Positions 1 through 9,865 are shown, counted from the stretch's first letter. The stretch is DNA of 64,000 nt from an uncultured Pseudomonadales bacterium (GCA_943787425.1 CALSMJ010000004.1:186001-250000); one strand, 5' to 3'. Translations and numbers: made by a program. Notes: generated by a model not told the origin, from the sequence alone.

Positions 1-102
1 CGTGTTGATACCAAAGGGCTGTATACGCCGATACTCGCAGATGGAAACAGGCTCTTTGTCATGGGTAATAGCGGACGCCTTTCGGCCTTCGAGATTCAGT
101 AG
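1..102 (+). CDS. bamB: BamB C-terminus (partial, 5' end outside window)
   Basis: The first 33 codons of the window are open and end in TAG, eight bases before der. The translated end (…[19 protein letters not shown]…) looks like the last blade of a beta-propeller lipoprotein of the BAM outer-membrane assembly complex. The bamB-der order is common in gammaproteobacteria and is the main reason for the name; the fragment alone is too short to prove it. The tight spacing suggests cotranscription with der. Confidence 0.6.
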   Translation, partial: RVDTKGLYTPILADGNRLFVMGNSGRLSAFEIQ

Positions 103-110
103 CGCATTCG

Positions 111-1526
111 ATGCTCCCCGTCATTGCCTTAGTTGGCCGCCCAAACGTCGGTAAATCGACGCTTTTTAATCGAGTGACCAAAACCCGAGATGCCTTGGTT
201 GCGAGCATTCCCGGATTAACTCGCGATCGACAGTATGGTCGGGGTGTGATGGGTGATTTCGATTACTTGGTGATTGATACGGGTGGGTTGTCTGGTGATG
301 AGCAGGGTATTGATAAGCCAATGGCAGAGCAATCCCGAGCCGCCATCAGCGAAGCAGATCTTATCTTATTTTTGGTCGATGCTAAGTCCGGCCGCTTGCC
401 CGGCGATCATGATATTGCGAGCTTGCTTCGCTCGCAGAACAAACCGGTTGTTTTGGTTGCCAACAAAATAGATGGTCAAAATAGCGACTATATTGAGGGC
501 GAATTCGCCGAGCTGGGATTTGGTGGTTGTGAACTGATTTCGGCTTCCAACGGCCATGGTGTGTCCTACTTAATGTCTGAGATCGTGCTCGCTCGCCTGC
601 CCGTCAAGGAAGGTGATGACACGCAAGCCGAAGAAGCGCGCGGTATCAAGATGGCGGTGGTCGGACGCCCGAACGTGGGTAAGTCTACTTTGGTTAATCG
701 AATGCTCGGAGAAGATCGGGTTGTGGTATTTGACCAGGCGGGCACAACGCGGGATAGCATTTACATTCCGTTTGAGCGCGAGGGTCAGGAATACACCATT
801 ATTGACACGGCCGGGGTGCGGCGGCGCGGTAAAATTTCTGAAGCCGTTGAAAAGTTTTCAGTGATTAAGGCTTTGGACGCCATTGCTGATGCAAACGTTG
901 TGATTTTGATGATCGATGCGCATGAAAATCTCGTCGATCAAGATTTGCATCTGTTGGGACATGTTTTGGAAGCCGGTCGTGCCTTGGTGATTGCGGTTAA
1001 TAAGTGGGATGGCACGAACCAAGAGCAGAAAGATCATATTAAAAGTGAAATTAAGCGTCGGTTAACCTTCATCGATTTTGCAACAATCCACTTTATCTCG
1101 GCGCTTCATGGATCTGGGGTGGGGCACCTGTATAAGTCGGTTCTTAAGTCCTATGATTCAGCAACCAAGTCGCTGGCAACCACGAAGTTGAACAAAATCT
1201 TGGCCGAGGCGTTGGCTGAGTATCAGCCGCCAATGGTGAACGGGCGGCGCATCAAACTTCGTTACGCGCATGCAGGTGGTAGTAACCCGCCGATCATCAT
1301 TATTCATGGCAATCAAACTGAAGCCGTGCCAGAAGCTTATAAGCGCTATCTGCAGAAGCGTTTTCACAAAGCACTTGGACTTGAAGGCACGCCGCTCAGG
1401 ATTGAGTTTAGAACGGGCGACAATCCTTTCAAAGACAAGAAAGTTAAACTCACGGATCGAGAAGTGAGTAAAAAACGCCGTTTGATGAAAGACAATGTTG
1501 AGCGCGCCAAGCGCCGGAAACGCTAG
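111..1526 (+). CDS. der: Ribosome biogenesis GTPase Der (EngA)
   Basis: Essential GTPase with two tandem G domains that helps mature the 50S ribosomal subunit. Both P-loops are present as GRPNVGKS (about residues 9-16 and 185-192), each followed by a DTGG or DTAG switch II motif and NKxD (NKID, NKWD). A KH-like C-terminal domain ends in a basic tail ([17 protein letters not shown]). The length of 471 aa is normal for proteobacterial Der. The ATG lies eight bases after the bamB stop, so the two are probably cotranscribed. Nothing unusual is seen. Confidence 0.97.
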   Translation: MLPVIALVGRPNVGKSTLFNRVTKTRDALVASIPGLTRDRQYGRGVMGDFDYLVIDTGGLSGDEQGIDKPMAEQSRAAISEADLILFLVDAKSGRLPGDHDIASLLRSQNKPVVLVANKIDGQNSDYIEGEFAELGFGGCELISASNGHGVSYLMSEIVLARLPVKEGDDTQAEEARGIKMAVVGRPNVGKSTLVNRMLGEDRVVVFDQAGTTRDSIYIPFEREGQEYTIIDTAGVRRRGKISEAVEKFSVIKALDAIADANVVILMIDAHENLVDQDLHLLGHVLEAGRALVIAVNKWDGTNQEQKDHIKSEIKRRLTFIDFATIHFISALHGSGVGHLYKSVLKSYDSATKSLATTKLNKILAEALAEYQPPMVNGRRIKLRYAHAGGSNPPIIIIHGNQTEAVPEAYKRYLQKRFHKALGLEGTPLRIEFRTGDNPFKDKKVKLTDREVSKKRRLMKDNVERAKRRKR

Positions 1527-1679
1527 CGGTGTCATCAAGAAAACTGCTGGGGGGTTCGGTTTACCGGGTCCAGCCTGAACTGTTGCAGGTTTAATCCGGG
1601 CTAAAATGATGCCGATCTAGGCAACGCCTGCTCAAATCGTGGCCAGCGCTTGCGAATAAACAGGTCGCAATTGCTGAGT

Positions 1680-2495
1680 CTAGGGCTGGGCAATAAACAA
1701 TGCTGGATCCACCCGAGCCTGATTTAAGTTAACGCTGAAGTGCAAATGCGGGCCGGTCACCCGTCCAGTTTGGCCAACCAGGCCTATGATCTCACCTTGC
1801 TCGACGGGCGCGTTGAGCGCCACCTTGATTTCACTGAGGTGGCAATACATCGTTATGAGGCCCTGGCCATGATCAATCAGCACGGTGTTGCCATTGAAAA
1901 AGTAATCGCCCGTGGCGCGCACGCTGCCGGCGGCGGCTGCTTTTATGGGCGTGCCCTCTGGTGCCGCGATATCCAAGCCAGAGTGTGGGCTTCGAGGTTG
2001 GCCATTTAAAATCCGGCGCTTACCAAAGGGGGATGAGATACGGCCCTCAACCGGCGTGACGAAAGCGAGGGTATCGGGGTCCAGGCTTCGGTCTGTAGTG
2101 AAAGACTCGAAAACCGCCATCATTTCTTCTCGATCCCGGCCGATTCGGTCGTAATCCCGTGCCGGTGGTGTCACCTTATTGTTGTCAGCGATGGTCAGGC
2201 GCTCGGTCAGGTAGCGTTTTTCAAGCACATCGAAGACGATTGCGCCGCTGACAAGATCAAGCTGAGCAGGCCCTGGTGCCTGATCCATTGCAATCCCCAC
2301 AATCGCAATAGGCTTTTCAGGGTCGCCGGTAATCAGAACCGGATTGCCGAGGAACTGGGCGGATTTTGTGTTCGCGGGTAGTGCGATCACCGCCACGCCG
2401 CCAGGCACCGGGGTATGCGTGGGCTGGGCGGCAACCGAGCTTTGAAATAACAAGAGCGCGGCGAAGAGGGCGCTTGAGAATAAAACGAGTTTCAA
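1680..2495 (-). CDS. M23 family metallopeptidase (LytM domain), secreted
   Basis: Probable cell-wall endopeptidase or amidase activator acting in the periplasm. Residues 1-23 form a signal peptide ending near SVAAQ. A beta-rich N-terminal region follows, then a LytM domain with the zinc motif HSGLDI (about residue 167) and HLHF near the C-terminus, so the catalytic site appears intact. The 271-aa size suits small periplasmic LytM proteins. The start is TTG, and its TTGA overlaps the stop of the reconstructed xseA frame, which points to translational coupling. Within the family the substrate cannot be told from sequence. Confidence 0.85.
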   Translation of the reverse strand: MKLVLFSSALFAALLLFQSSVAAQPTHTPVPGGVAVIALPANTKSAQFLGNPVLITGDPEKPIAIVGIAMDQAPGPAQLDLVSGAIVFDVLEKRYLTERLTIADNNKVTPPARDYDRIGRDREEMMAVFESFTTDRSLDPDTLAFVTPVEGRISSPFGKRRILNGQPRSPHSGLDIAAPEGTPIKAAAAGSVRATGDYFFNGNTVLIDHGQGLITMYCHLSEIKVALNAPVEQGEIIGLVGQTGRVTGPHLHFSVNLNQARVDPALFIAQP

Positions 2496-3879
2496 GGCGT
2501 CTTCTCTACTTTGAGCTTGTCTACTTTGAGCTTGGGTTTATTGCGAATGATGGCCTCCGCTGTGCCGTCGGCAAATTCGATCGTGACGGCTTGATCAGCC
2601 TTCAGTTGCGCTGCCCGAGCGATGACGGCTTGCGCCTCGTCTCGGACCAGGCTGAATCCGCGCGCCATGACGGCCAGTGGGCTAAGCGCATTAAGTTGAC
2701 CGGCAAGTCGCTGCAGACTGCTGCGTTCATCATTGAGTTGCCGCCGGATCAGTTCAGTTTGTCGGGCTGAGGCCGACGATAGTCGGGTTTGAGCCGTTCG
2801 AGCTGCTGCTCAATGCCGGTGTTTAATTGTTTTTCTAAGCGGTCTATTTCCGGATGATCCAAGGCGCGTTTCACGGCCGTTAACAGTCGCGGTTGAAGCC
2901 GCGCCAGACGATCGGCCATCTGAGTCAGGGTTTGAGATGGGTTGCGTAGACGCCGAGTTAAGCTTTGGACAGAAGCCTGTGCCGCCCGCAGTTGGCTGCC
3001 TTGGGCTCGGGTTAAACGTTGGGCTAGGCCGTCGAATTGCTGCATCCAGTCGGTTTGGTCTGGCGCAAGAATTTCAGCCGCCGCCGAGGGCGTTGCCGCG
3101 CGTAGGTCTGCCACAAAATCTGCAATGGTGAAGTCGGATTCGTGACCGATGGCGCTCACAACGGGAAGGCGGCTGTTGGCGATTGCGAGCGCGACGGGTT
3201 CGGTATTAAAGGTCCAAAGATCCTCGAGTGCGCCGCCGCCCCGGGTGAGTAAGATGACGTCAAACCCTGGTTCTGAAAATGCATTCGCCAATTCCAAGGC
3301 GGCAACGATCTGCTGGGTAGCCTCCTCGCCCTGGACTTGGCTGGGAATGATCGTACAGTTGAGTGCTGGGAACCGCCGCTTCAGGACGCTCAGCACGTCC
3401 CGGATCGCAGCACCGGTGGGTGAGGTAATAATCGCAAGGTGGTTCGGCAGGGCCGGTAGGGCGCGCTTGCGCGACGCGTCAAATAGGCCGTCTGTCTGCA
3501 AGCGGTGCTTGAGTGCCTCAAACGCGCGCCGCAGCTCGCCCTCGCCCGCTTCTTCCATGTGTTCTGCGATGAATTGATACTCGCCGCGCGCTTCGTACAG
3601 ACTGATCTTGCCGCGAATGAGCACCTTCAAACCATTTCTGGGTTTGAAACGGACCCGCTGGTTTCGGTTTCGAAACATGGCGGTGCGTAACTGGCCGCCC
3701 TCATCTTTAAGTGTCAGGTACCAGTGACCCGAGGCGGGTACGCTGAAATTTGAAATCTCGCCTTCAACAAACACCATCGGGAAGTGGCCTTCCAGTAACG
3801 ATTTCGCGGCTTTATTGAGATCGCTGACCGAAAAAATTTCAGCGTTTGAGCCGTCTGATTCAGATGTTTGCCGAATCAT
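2492..3879 (-). CDS. xseA: Exodeoxyribonuclease VII large subunit, frameshifted near the C-terminus
   Basis: Large subunit of the single-strand-specific exonuclease VII. The N-terminal OB-fold (VFVEGEISNF, SGHWYLTLKD) and the catalytic core (ITSPTGAAIRD, TRGGGALEDLW, SAIGHESDFTI) are clear. The frame beginning at 3879 stops at 2749 after 376 aa. The conserved XseA ending (LNALSPLAVMARGFSLV) continues in another frame down to 2492, and the rejoined product would be about 462 aa, the normal size. A one-base loss lies around 2765-2800, either real or a sequence error. The start codon overlaps the stop of the HDAC-like gene (ATGA), and the end overlaps the start of the M23 gene. Confidence 0.85.
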
Positions 3880-4997
3880 GCCGCGGCCCGGCGTAAGAGT
3901 TTAGCAAGCGGGCCTTGGATCGCCTCGTCAATGCGCGCGGCCTGATGGGGCATGAGATCTTGATTGGCGACAAATTCGGTGCCCGCATAAGGATCAACCA
4001 CACCTGAGGTTAAGCCGCTTAAGGTTTCAATCACAGCCATACCGCACAGGGGCACGTAAAAGTCGGAGTAGCCGCCCTCATGGTTCGCGATGAGTCGACC
4101 GCCGCACAGATCCTCAGCGAGCCTCATCATCTTCTGCGTCATCACGCGGTAATGGTTTGCGACCAGCAGCATGTGGCTGAGAGGATCAAAATAGGCAGCA
4201 TCAAAACCGCAAGCTATGATGATGAGATCGGGTTTAAAGGCGCTGAGCGCCGGGGCCACAACCGCATCGATGGTTTTCAAATAGGCGCCGCCCCCGCACC
4301 CTGCCGGTAATGGCACGTTGAGGTTAAAGCCGTCGCCGTTGCCTGCCCCTGTTTCTTCAAGCTTGCCCAGATTCACCGGGTAGAGCATCTCTTGATGGAT
4401 GGATACCGTCAGGACATTGGGGTCCTCAAAAAACGCTTGTTGCGTGCCGTTGCCATGGTGCACATCCCAATCAATGACAGCGACTCGTTCAGCCCAACCC
4501 TGCGCGCGGGCCTCTAATATGGCGAGCGCAATGTTGTTGAAAATGCAAAAGCCCCGGCCTCGGTCGCGCTCGGCATGATGCCCCGGGGGGCGGGTGAGGG
4601 CGTAGGCATTGCAGACCGCGCCCGACATCACATCCCGGATGGCCGCCGTAGTCCCGCCGACCGCAAGGCAGGCAATGTCATACGAGCTGGGTCCTGCAAT
4701 CGTCGATTGACCAACCGACCCCCCAGAGGTCTGACTTGTGCGTTCAACCAGATCGATATAGTCCGGTGTATGAAAGCGCTCGAGGGTTTGGCGTGTCGCC
4801 GCAGTGTGGGCCAGCCGCGAAAGTTGTGGGGTGACATCGTACGCGTCGAGCAAATTTTTCAACCGACGCTTGGTTTCAGGATTTTCAAGGTGGACCCCCG
4901 GTTGAAACGCGCCACCTGTGGGCATTTGGCCCAAGGCCGAGCCGTTGTCGTGCCACATGAAGCGCTCGTTCCAAATGAATCCGGTTTTTTGGGGCAT
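3876..4997 (-). CDS. Histone deacetylase family protein (class II HDAC / acetylpolyamine amidohydrolase type)
   Basis: Zinc-dependent deacetylase fold. The active-site elements are visible: RPPGHHAE with the double His, DWDVHHGNG with zinc ligands, and CGFDA with the last Asp. Bacterial members remove acetyl groups from polyamines, lysines or small amides; the substrate here is unknown. I prefer the start at 4997 (MPQKTGFIWNERF), which matches how the family begins; an upstream in-frame ATG at 5048 would add 17 residues. The stop overlaps the xseA start by four bases, so the two are likely one transcript. Confidence 0.85.
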   Translation of the reverse strand: MPQKTGFIWNERFMWHDNGSALGQMPTGGAFQPGVHLENPETKRRLKNLLDAYDVTPQLSRLAHTAATRQTLERFHTPDYIDLVERTSQTSGGSVGQSTIAGPSSYDIACLAVGGTTAAIRDVMSGAVCNAYALTRPPGHHAERDRGRGFCIFNNIALAILEARAQGWAERVAVIDWDVHHGNGTQQAFFEDPNVLTVSIHQEMLYPVNLGKLEETGAGNGDGFNLNVPLPAGCGGGAYLKTIDAVVAPALSAFKPDLIIIACGFDAAYFDPLSHMLLVANHYRVMTQKMMRLAEDLCGGRLIANHEGGYSDFYVPLCGMAVIETLSGLTSGVVDPYAGTEFVANQDLMPHQAARIDEAIQGPLAKLLRRAAA

Positions 4998-5132
4998 GGG
5001 CGTCTCGGTGGCGATGTACGAAGGGTTCCATGATAGCGGCAGGGCCATTCGGTGAGCAAATACTGTATCGCGTAATGTTATTTGGATAAGCGGGCGGGTG
5101 TTTTGACCAATCGGTTCAATACGTCTTGAAGG

Positions 5133-7229
5133 TTATTGCTGGTCCTGCTTGGGTTGTCGCTGCGCCCATTGCCGGGCCGCTGCGTGCCGGCCGGCAAGAC
5201 TTAAAATTTGGGCCATCCTCCGGGGTAGTAACGGATATTGCCCGAGTTGATGACTGCGAATGATGGTTTGCGCATAGGCCTCGAGATCTCGAATGTGCTG
5301 CTCGACATCGCGTGCGGCACCTTGCTCAACAGCGCGTTTAACGAGCGTGCCGTAAGCTTTAAGGGTAAGCTCAATCTCATTGGGGTGGGTTGCAATGAGC
5401 TCGAGCAGGTGCTGTTTGGCTTGGCTTGGGTCACCTGCTTTGAGATGCGCCGATGCCAAAGCGCCAAGGGCTTGAGCGCGGAGCGTTTGATCGTCCCGTA
5501 AGTAGTTGAGCGCCTGTTCTAAATGCGGGATGGCCGTTTTAAACTGTCCCAACGCTTGCTGTATTTCGGCCAACCTCAGATGGCTGATCCCATGATGGGG
5601 GTATTCTTGGATTACTTGTTGAAAGTGATGCAAGGCCAATTCCAGATCTTGTTCGTGCCGGAATAGTTCGGCAAGCTCGTAGTGGATTTGCCAATCTGCG
5701 TGACCCGTTGCAACCAAGTCTTTTCGGCGCTCAATCACATCCTGGGTCGAGCCGACTTGTTTGGCACGGGCGGCGCCTGTTCTATTAATAAAATCGACCA
5801 ATTCTGCATGATTACTCTGGCCCGTGAAGGGTGGCGTCTGCACCATATCCAGAAGTCGTCCCATGGCATCAATGGTTGTAAAGTTTGGATAGCCGATCCG
5901 ACGCGCTAATTCCTGAGCGGGCAGTAACGCGTCATCGATTGACAGGTCTAAGGCCTCGAGAATGGCGCCCGCAAATCCGTTGGCCAAAAGATAATTACCG
6001 GTAAAGCTAAAATGCACATGCTCCAGTAACAGATTCCAACCGGGCTGCCGGGGTTGGCTGATCTGTTTGAAAGTCATTTCACTGTCGACAAAGCTGAACG
6101 CAGTATCGCTGAAACGCTCAGCAACCCGCCGAATGCGCGCATTAATTTGCGTGTCCGCACGAAACCGCAGGGTGTCTAAGTCAAGTGCTAGCTGAAAGTG
6201 TTCCGCAGAATCGTCGTTTTGACCCAGTTTTTCATAGGCAATGCCGAGCTGATAGTGGATATCGGCATAATTCGGAGCAATGGCCTTCGCGGTGTTGAGG
6301 GCATTAATGGCATCCTGAAAGCGTTGCTCCTTGAGGCGTGCGGCGCTGTATTGGCGCTGCCGATTCAACGTGTTCATTGCGCTATCGGATAATCCCGTTG
6401 GCAGTTGCGAGGCAAACGGCGCTGAATCGCGAAGGTTAACCGGAACGCTAGAGAGTAGGACATGAATACCCTTGTCCTGAAGCCGTGATACCGTATCGAT
6501 CAGATTGTTTTCATAATGCTCGTAAACCGTTTGAAGGCGTGGGTCATCAATTGCGACATTGTTGTCGGTAAACATTTGCATGCCGCGCCAACGCAGGGTT
6601 TCTTTTTCATTTTTTGGATTCAAGTTCCCGACAAGCAGGTTCGTCGCCTGCCAGACTCTTGTCCGCTTGATGCTCTGTATGAGACGAATCATGGACAGGT
6701 TTGATAAAAACGTTTGATTAAAGGTGCCGGGGCCGTAAGGGCCTACCACTTCATTGTTGCCCACCAAAATAATGGCGAAGGTTGAGGGTCCAGCCGGTAT
6801 CGATTTCGCAACGTCGTAGATTACGTGGGAATTCACTGAGGTCATGGCTGTATTAATGACCTCGATATTTTTTGTCGGCAGCGCTTGCTCCAGTAGGATT
6901 TCCAGGTGTCGGCTGAAGCCATGGTTCAGATTTGGAAAGCCCCGCGCTGCCGACCCGCCCAGAACGAAGACTCGAATGGTCTGGTCATCTGGTACCGCTG
7001 AGAACGTGTTTTCGATCGGCGTGATGCCAAGTGAGGCAGGATAAAACTGATGGATGAAGGCACGGTTATCCTGGTAGTAGTCCTGCCCATTGAGACGCAG
7101 CGATTTAAAGAAGTCCTGGGATGCGCCGATGCCAGCGAATTTGAGTCCCTGCTCGACGATGATGAAAAAAGCAGCAGGTACGCCAATCAGCGCGATGAGG
7201 TAAAACAGCAGATTTTTAAACAAGGCCAT
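5133..7229 (-). CDS. Membrane-anchored SGNH-hydrolase-like protein with TPR repeats
   Basis: A 698-aa protein. Residues 5-28 form one membrane segment. An SGNH/GDSL-like block follows, with FVLGGSAARGF where the nucleophile motif is expected and VGNNEV further on. Several TPR units occur in the middle (around residues 295-345) and the C-terminal half (about 510-650). A HxxF pattern near residue 400 (EHVHFSFTGN) may carry the catalytic His. It lies downstream of, and on the same strand as, the carbamoyltransferase, separated by about 220 bp. By synteny it fills the place of the GDSL protein in SxtI/J/K/L-type modules. Esterase or acyl-transfer activity is inferred, not shown. Confidence 0.65.
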   Translation of the reverse strand: MALFKNLLFYLIALIGVPAAFFIIVEQGLKFAGIGASQDFFKSLRLNGQDYYQDNRAFIHQFYPASLGITPIENTFSAVPDDQTIRVFVLGGSAARGFPNLNHGFSRHLEILLEQALPTKNIEVINTAMTSVNSHVIYDVAKSIPAGPSTFAIILVGNNEVVGPYGPGTFNQTFLSNLSMIRLIQSIKRTRVWQATNLLVGNLNPKNEKETLRWRGMQMFTDNNVAIDDPRLQTVYEHYENNLIDTVSRLQDKGIHVLLSSVPVNLRDSAPFASQLPTGLSDSAMNTLNRQRQYSAARLKEQRFQDAINALNTAKAIAPNYADIHYQLGIAYEKLGQNDDSAEHFQLALDLDTLRFRADTQINARIRRVAERFSDTAFSFVDSEMTFKQISQPRQPGWNLLLEHVHFSFTGNYLLANGFAGAILEALDLSIDDALLPAQELARRIGYPNFTTIDAMGRLLDMVQTPPFTGQSNHAELVDFINRTGAARAKQVGSTQDVIERRKDLVATGHADWQIHYELAELFRHEQDLELALHHFQQVIQEYPHHGISHLRLAEIQQALGQFKTAIPHLEQALNYLRDDQTLRAQALGALASAHLKAGDPSQAKQHLLELIATHPNEIELTLKAYGTLVKRAVEQGAARDVEQHIRDLEAYAQTIIRSHQLGQYPLLPRRMAQILSLAGRHAAARQWAQRQPKQDQQ

Positions 7230-7446
7230 GGCGTTAATTCCTAAGCGCGCGCTGGAGGTAGCGAGCGCGTTGGGGCGTCGATCTATGTTAACCCGTTTAA
7301 TGATCTAAGGGACATGACGGCCATGAAAGGATGTCCAGTCAAGGCGTTCTTTCAGCCGGTCATTCAAGTCGGCCCCGCGTTAGCGGATAACCATTATAAA
7401 TCGGGTTGATTAATCGGTGACATCAGGACGGGACGGTCCTTGCGGG

Positions 7447-9285
7447 CTAATCCAGTTCGTAGTGATCCTGATAGGGTTCTCGAAGGGTGGGGTCTTGGTC
7501 TTCTTTCAAAAGTAGTAGGTTGCCGATGACGAGGACGTCGAGTTCGGTGCCCATGAAACATTTAAAGGCCTGCTCTGGCGTGCAGACAATGGGTTCACCA
7601 CGGACATTAAACGAGGTGTTCACGAGCACCGGGCAGCCGGTCTCGTCAAAGAAGCGTGATAACAGTGCATGGAACTTGGGGTTGGTCTCCTCATGAACGG
7701 TCTGTAATCGGGCCGTATAGTCAACATGCGTAACCGCTGGGATGACCGAGCGAGGTACTTTAAGTTGGTCTAGGCCCATCTGCATAGCATCTTCAGGTCT
7801 GATGGGATGTCGTTTGCTTTCTCGGATCGGTGCGACAAAGAGCATATAAGGACTGTCTGTTTCGTGTTCAAACCACTCAGAGACATGCTCGCTCAGCACC
7901 GCCGGCGCAAACGGTCGAAAGCTTTCGCGATATTTCACCTTGAGGTTAAGCTGCGATTGCATGAGGGCGGATCTTGGATCGGCCAGTATGCTGCGGGCGC
8001 CGAGCGCTCGAGGTCCAAATTCCATTCTGCCTTGCATCCAGCCGATGGCTTTGCCGGCGCTGAGCGCTATGGTGACACGGGCAAGGAGTTCTGACTCTGA
8101 ATAACGCGTGAAGATCCCGCCGCAGGTATTGAGCGCTGTCGTTGCGTCTTCGTCTGAAAAAGCGGGTCCTAAATAGCTGCCTTGCATTAGATCTTGATGC
8201 GCGAGTTCGGGCCTTTCTCCATCAAGATGTAGGTGCCATGCCGCAAGGGCGGCGCCGAGTGCGCCACCGGCATCGCCGGCCGCGGGTTGAACCCAAATGT
8301 TATCGAACAGGCCCTCCCGGGCCAGAAGGCCATTAGCGACGCAGTTCAGGGCAACGCCGCCCGCCAGACAAAGGTTTTTTTCACCCGTTTGGTTCCTGAT
8401 ATTTCTAGCGAGTTTTAACACGATATCCTCGGTAACTTTTTGAACAGAGGCGGCTAGGTCCATTTCTCGCTGGGTGATCTGAGCTTCAGGTTGTCTTGGC
8501 GGGCCACCAAACAAGGTGTGAAAATGCTTGGTGGTCATGGTGAGACCAGTGGCGTAGTCGAAGTAGCGCATATCGAGTTGAAAGCTGCCGTCTTCGGCGA
8601 TATCGACCAAGTGCTCTGTAATCAAATCGGCATAGCGGGGCGTGCCATAGGGCGCAAGCCCCATGACTTTGTACTCCCCAGAGTTGACCTTAAAGCCGGT
8701 GTAGTAGGTAAACGCCGAGTAGAGCAACCCCAGTGAGTGCGGGAAGTGAATTTCTTTGAGGATCTTAAGGCTGTTGCCTTGGCCAACCGCAAGCGAGCTT
8801 GTCGTCCACTCGCCAACGCCATCTAAGGTGAGGACTGCCGCGCGGTCGAAGGGAGAGGGGTAAAAGGCGCTGGCGGCATGGGACAGATGGTGTTGTGAGA
8901 ATAGGAGCCGAGATTGCCAATCGATGGCCGCACCGAGCGCGTTTGAAAGCGCCTTCGTCAAGACCGATTTTTGAAAAAGCTTGTCTTTAATCCAGACTGG
9001 CACCGACAAGGCGAAGCTGCGAAAGCCGCGCGGCGCGAAGGCCAAGTACGTTTCCAGTAGGCGCTCAAATTTCAAGAAGGGTTTCTCGTAAAAAACGACT
9101 TGATCGATTTGCTCGGGGATGATGCCAGCTTCTGCAAGACAATAAGCAATGGCCTGATCCGGGAAACTGGCGTCGTGTTTCTTACGGGTGAAGCGTTCTT
9201 CTTGGGCGGCGGCAATAATCCGGCCATCTTGAAGCAAGCAGGCGGCGCTATCGTGATAAAACGCGGAGAGACCTAAGATGTACAT
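7447..9285 (-). CDS. NodU/CmcH/SxtI-family carbamoyltransferase
   Basis: Transfers a carbamoyl group, normally from carbamoyl phosphate through carbamoyl-AMP, to a hydroxyl of a small molecule or sugar. The N-terminus (ILGLSAFYHDSAACLLQDG) is the family hallmark. The Kae1/TsaD-like nucleotide-binding part contains HHLSHAASAFYPSPF and LTLDGVGEW, and the C-terminal domain has MQGRMEFGPRALGARSI and NTSFNVRGEPIV. At 612 aa it is full length. A DUF5989 gene lies 17 bp upstream and an SxtJ-like gene just beyond, a grouping repeatedly seen with this family. The acceptor substrate cannot be told from sequence. Confidence 0.92.
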   Translation of the reverse strand: MYILGLSAFYHDSAACLLQDGRIIAAAQEERFTRKKHDASFPDQAIAYCLAEAGIIPEQIDQVVFYEKPFLKFERLLETYLAFAPRGFRSFALSVPVWIKDKLFQKSVLTKALSNALGAAIDWQSRLLFSQHHLSHAASAFYPSPFDRAAVLTLDGVGEWTTSSLAVGQGNSLKILKEIHFPHSLGLLYSAFTYYTGFKVNSGEYKVMGLAPYGTPRYADLITEHLVDIAEDGSFQLDMRYFDYATGLTMTTKHFHTLFGGPPRQPEAQITQREMDLAASVQKVTEDIVLKLARNIRNQTGEKNLCLAGGVALNCVANGLLAREGLFDNIWVQPAAGDAGGALGAALAAWHLHLDGERPELAHQDLMQGSYLGPAFSDEDATTALNTCGGIFTRYSESELLARVTIALSAGKAIGWMQGRMEFGPRALGARSILADPRSALMQSQLNLKVKYRESFRPFAPAVLSEHVSEWFEHETDSPYMLFVAPIRESKRHPIRPEDAMQMGLDQLKVPRSVIPAVTHVDYTARLQTVHEETNPKFHALLSRFFDETGCPVLVNTSFNVRGEPIVCTPEQAFKCFMGTELDVLVIGNLLLLKEDQDPTLREPYQDHYELD

Positions 9286-9302
9286 GGGTTATGTCAGCAT
9301 CC

Positions 9303-9452
9303 TTAAAAGAGCGTATAGATAAAGGGCGCAAGAACGGAGCCTTCGGCAAGGATCATCAAGCCGCCGAGCGCGACCATGATGAGGATGATCGGCGCCAGCC
9401 ATAACTTTTTTCGCGCTCGGAGGAAGGCCAAAAGCTCTTTTAAAAATGCCAT
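9303..9452 (-). CDS. DUF5989 family small membrane protein (SxtK-like)
   Basis: A 49-aa ORF too short for routine ORF calls. It starts MAFLKELLAFLRARKK and continues into one hydrophobic helix (about residues 17-36) before ending in APFIYTLF. A basic LxxFLRxRKK head, a single helix and a APFIYTLF tail are what I know of DUF5989 proteins, which accompany NodU-type carbamoyltransferases. It sits 14 bp after the SxtJ-like gene and 17 bp before the carbamoyltransferase on the same strand, so it is surely in that operon. Its function is unknown; a membrane tether or scaffold for the enzyme is a guess. Confidence 0.8.
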   Translation of the reverse strand: MAFLKELLAFLRARKKLWLAPIILIMVALGGLMILAEGSVLAPFIYTLF

Positions 9453-9466
9453 GCCGATTCGTTACC

Positions 9467-9865
9467 TCAAAATTGATTTTTAAAGGATGCTTCAGATTGC
9501 TCGTTAGGCTCTATTGCCTGCCAATACGTGGCCGTGGTTCGGCGTTTGAGCCTGAGTTCGTCTCGTCCTACCAGGCGCATGATGAGCCCAATGGGTGTGA
9601 AGATCACAAAGAAGATGGCGCCCAAAACGATTGGACTGATCAGCCGTCCTAGGAGCTGGCCGAACCGCATCCAGAGCCGGTTTAAAGGGCGTAATGTGCG
9701 CGGCGCGACGATGCTGATGGTGATAAAGAGCGTGGCTATCAAGCCCGCCGAAAAGCCTAGAAAAGACTCGCCCGTCCAAAATCCGTAGGCCGCGAGCAGG
9801 CCAAAAATACCGGCGAAAAAACCGCCAAACTTTTGATCCGTGGGGAGCTGGATTGCGGTGTTCAT
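9467..9865 (-). CDS. SxtJ-like membrane protein
   Basis: A 132-aa protein with two or three hydrophobic segments (about residues 13-50 and 75-100), starting MNTAIQLPTDQKFGGFF. The polar Ptx(D/E)xxFG opening and the RLVGRDELRLKR segment fit SxtJ, the protein of unknown function encoded beside carbamoyltransferases. An in-frame ATG at 9925 would add 20 poor-quality residues, so the internal start at 9865 is preferred. It is the first gene of the four-gene operon. Biochemical function is not known. Confidence 0.7.
   Translation of the reverse strand: MNTAIQLPTDQKFGGFFAGIFGLLAAYGFWTGESFLGFSAGLIATLFITISIVAPRTLRPLNRLWMRFGQLLGRLISPIVLGAIFFVIFTPIGLIMRLVGRDELRLKRRTTATYWQAIEPNEQSEASFKNQF

Noticed and set aside
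2740-2810. Programmed ribosomal frameshift in xseA
   Set aside because: No slippery heptamer or downstream pseudoknot was seen, and xseA is a single frame in other bacteria; error or mutation is simpler.
5133-9865. Saxitoxin biosynthesis cluster
   Set aside because: Only the carbamoyltransferase-associated genes are present. No sxtA-like polyketide, amidinotransferase or sulfotransferase genes are in the window, and the same module occurs in many non-producers.
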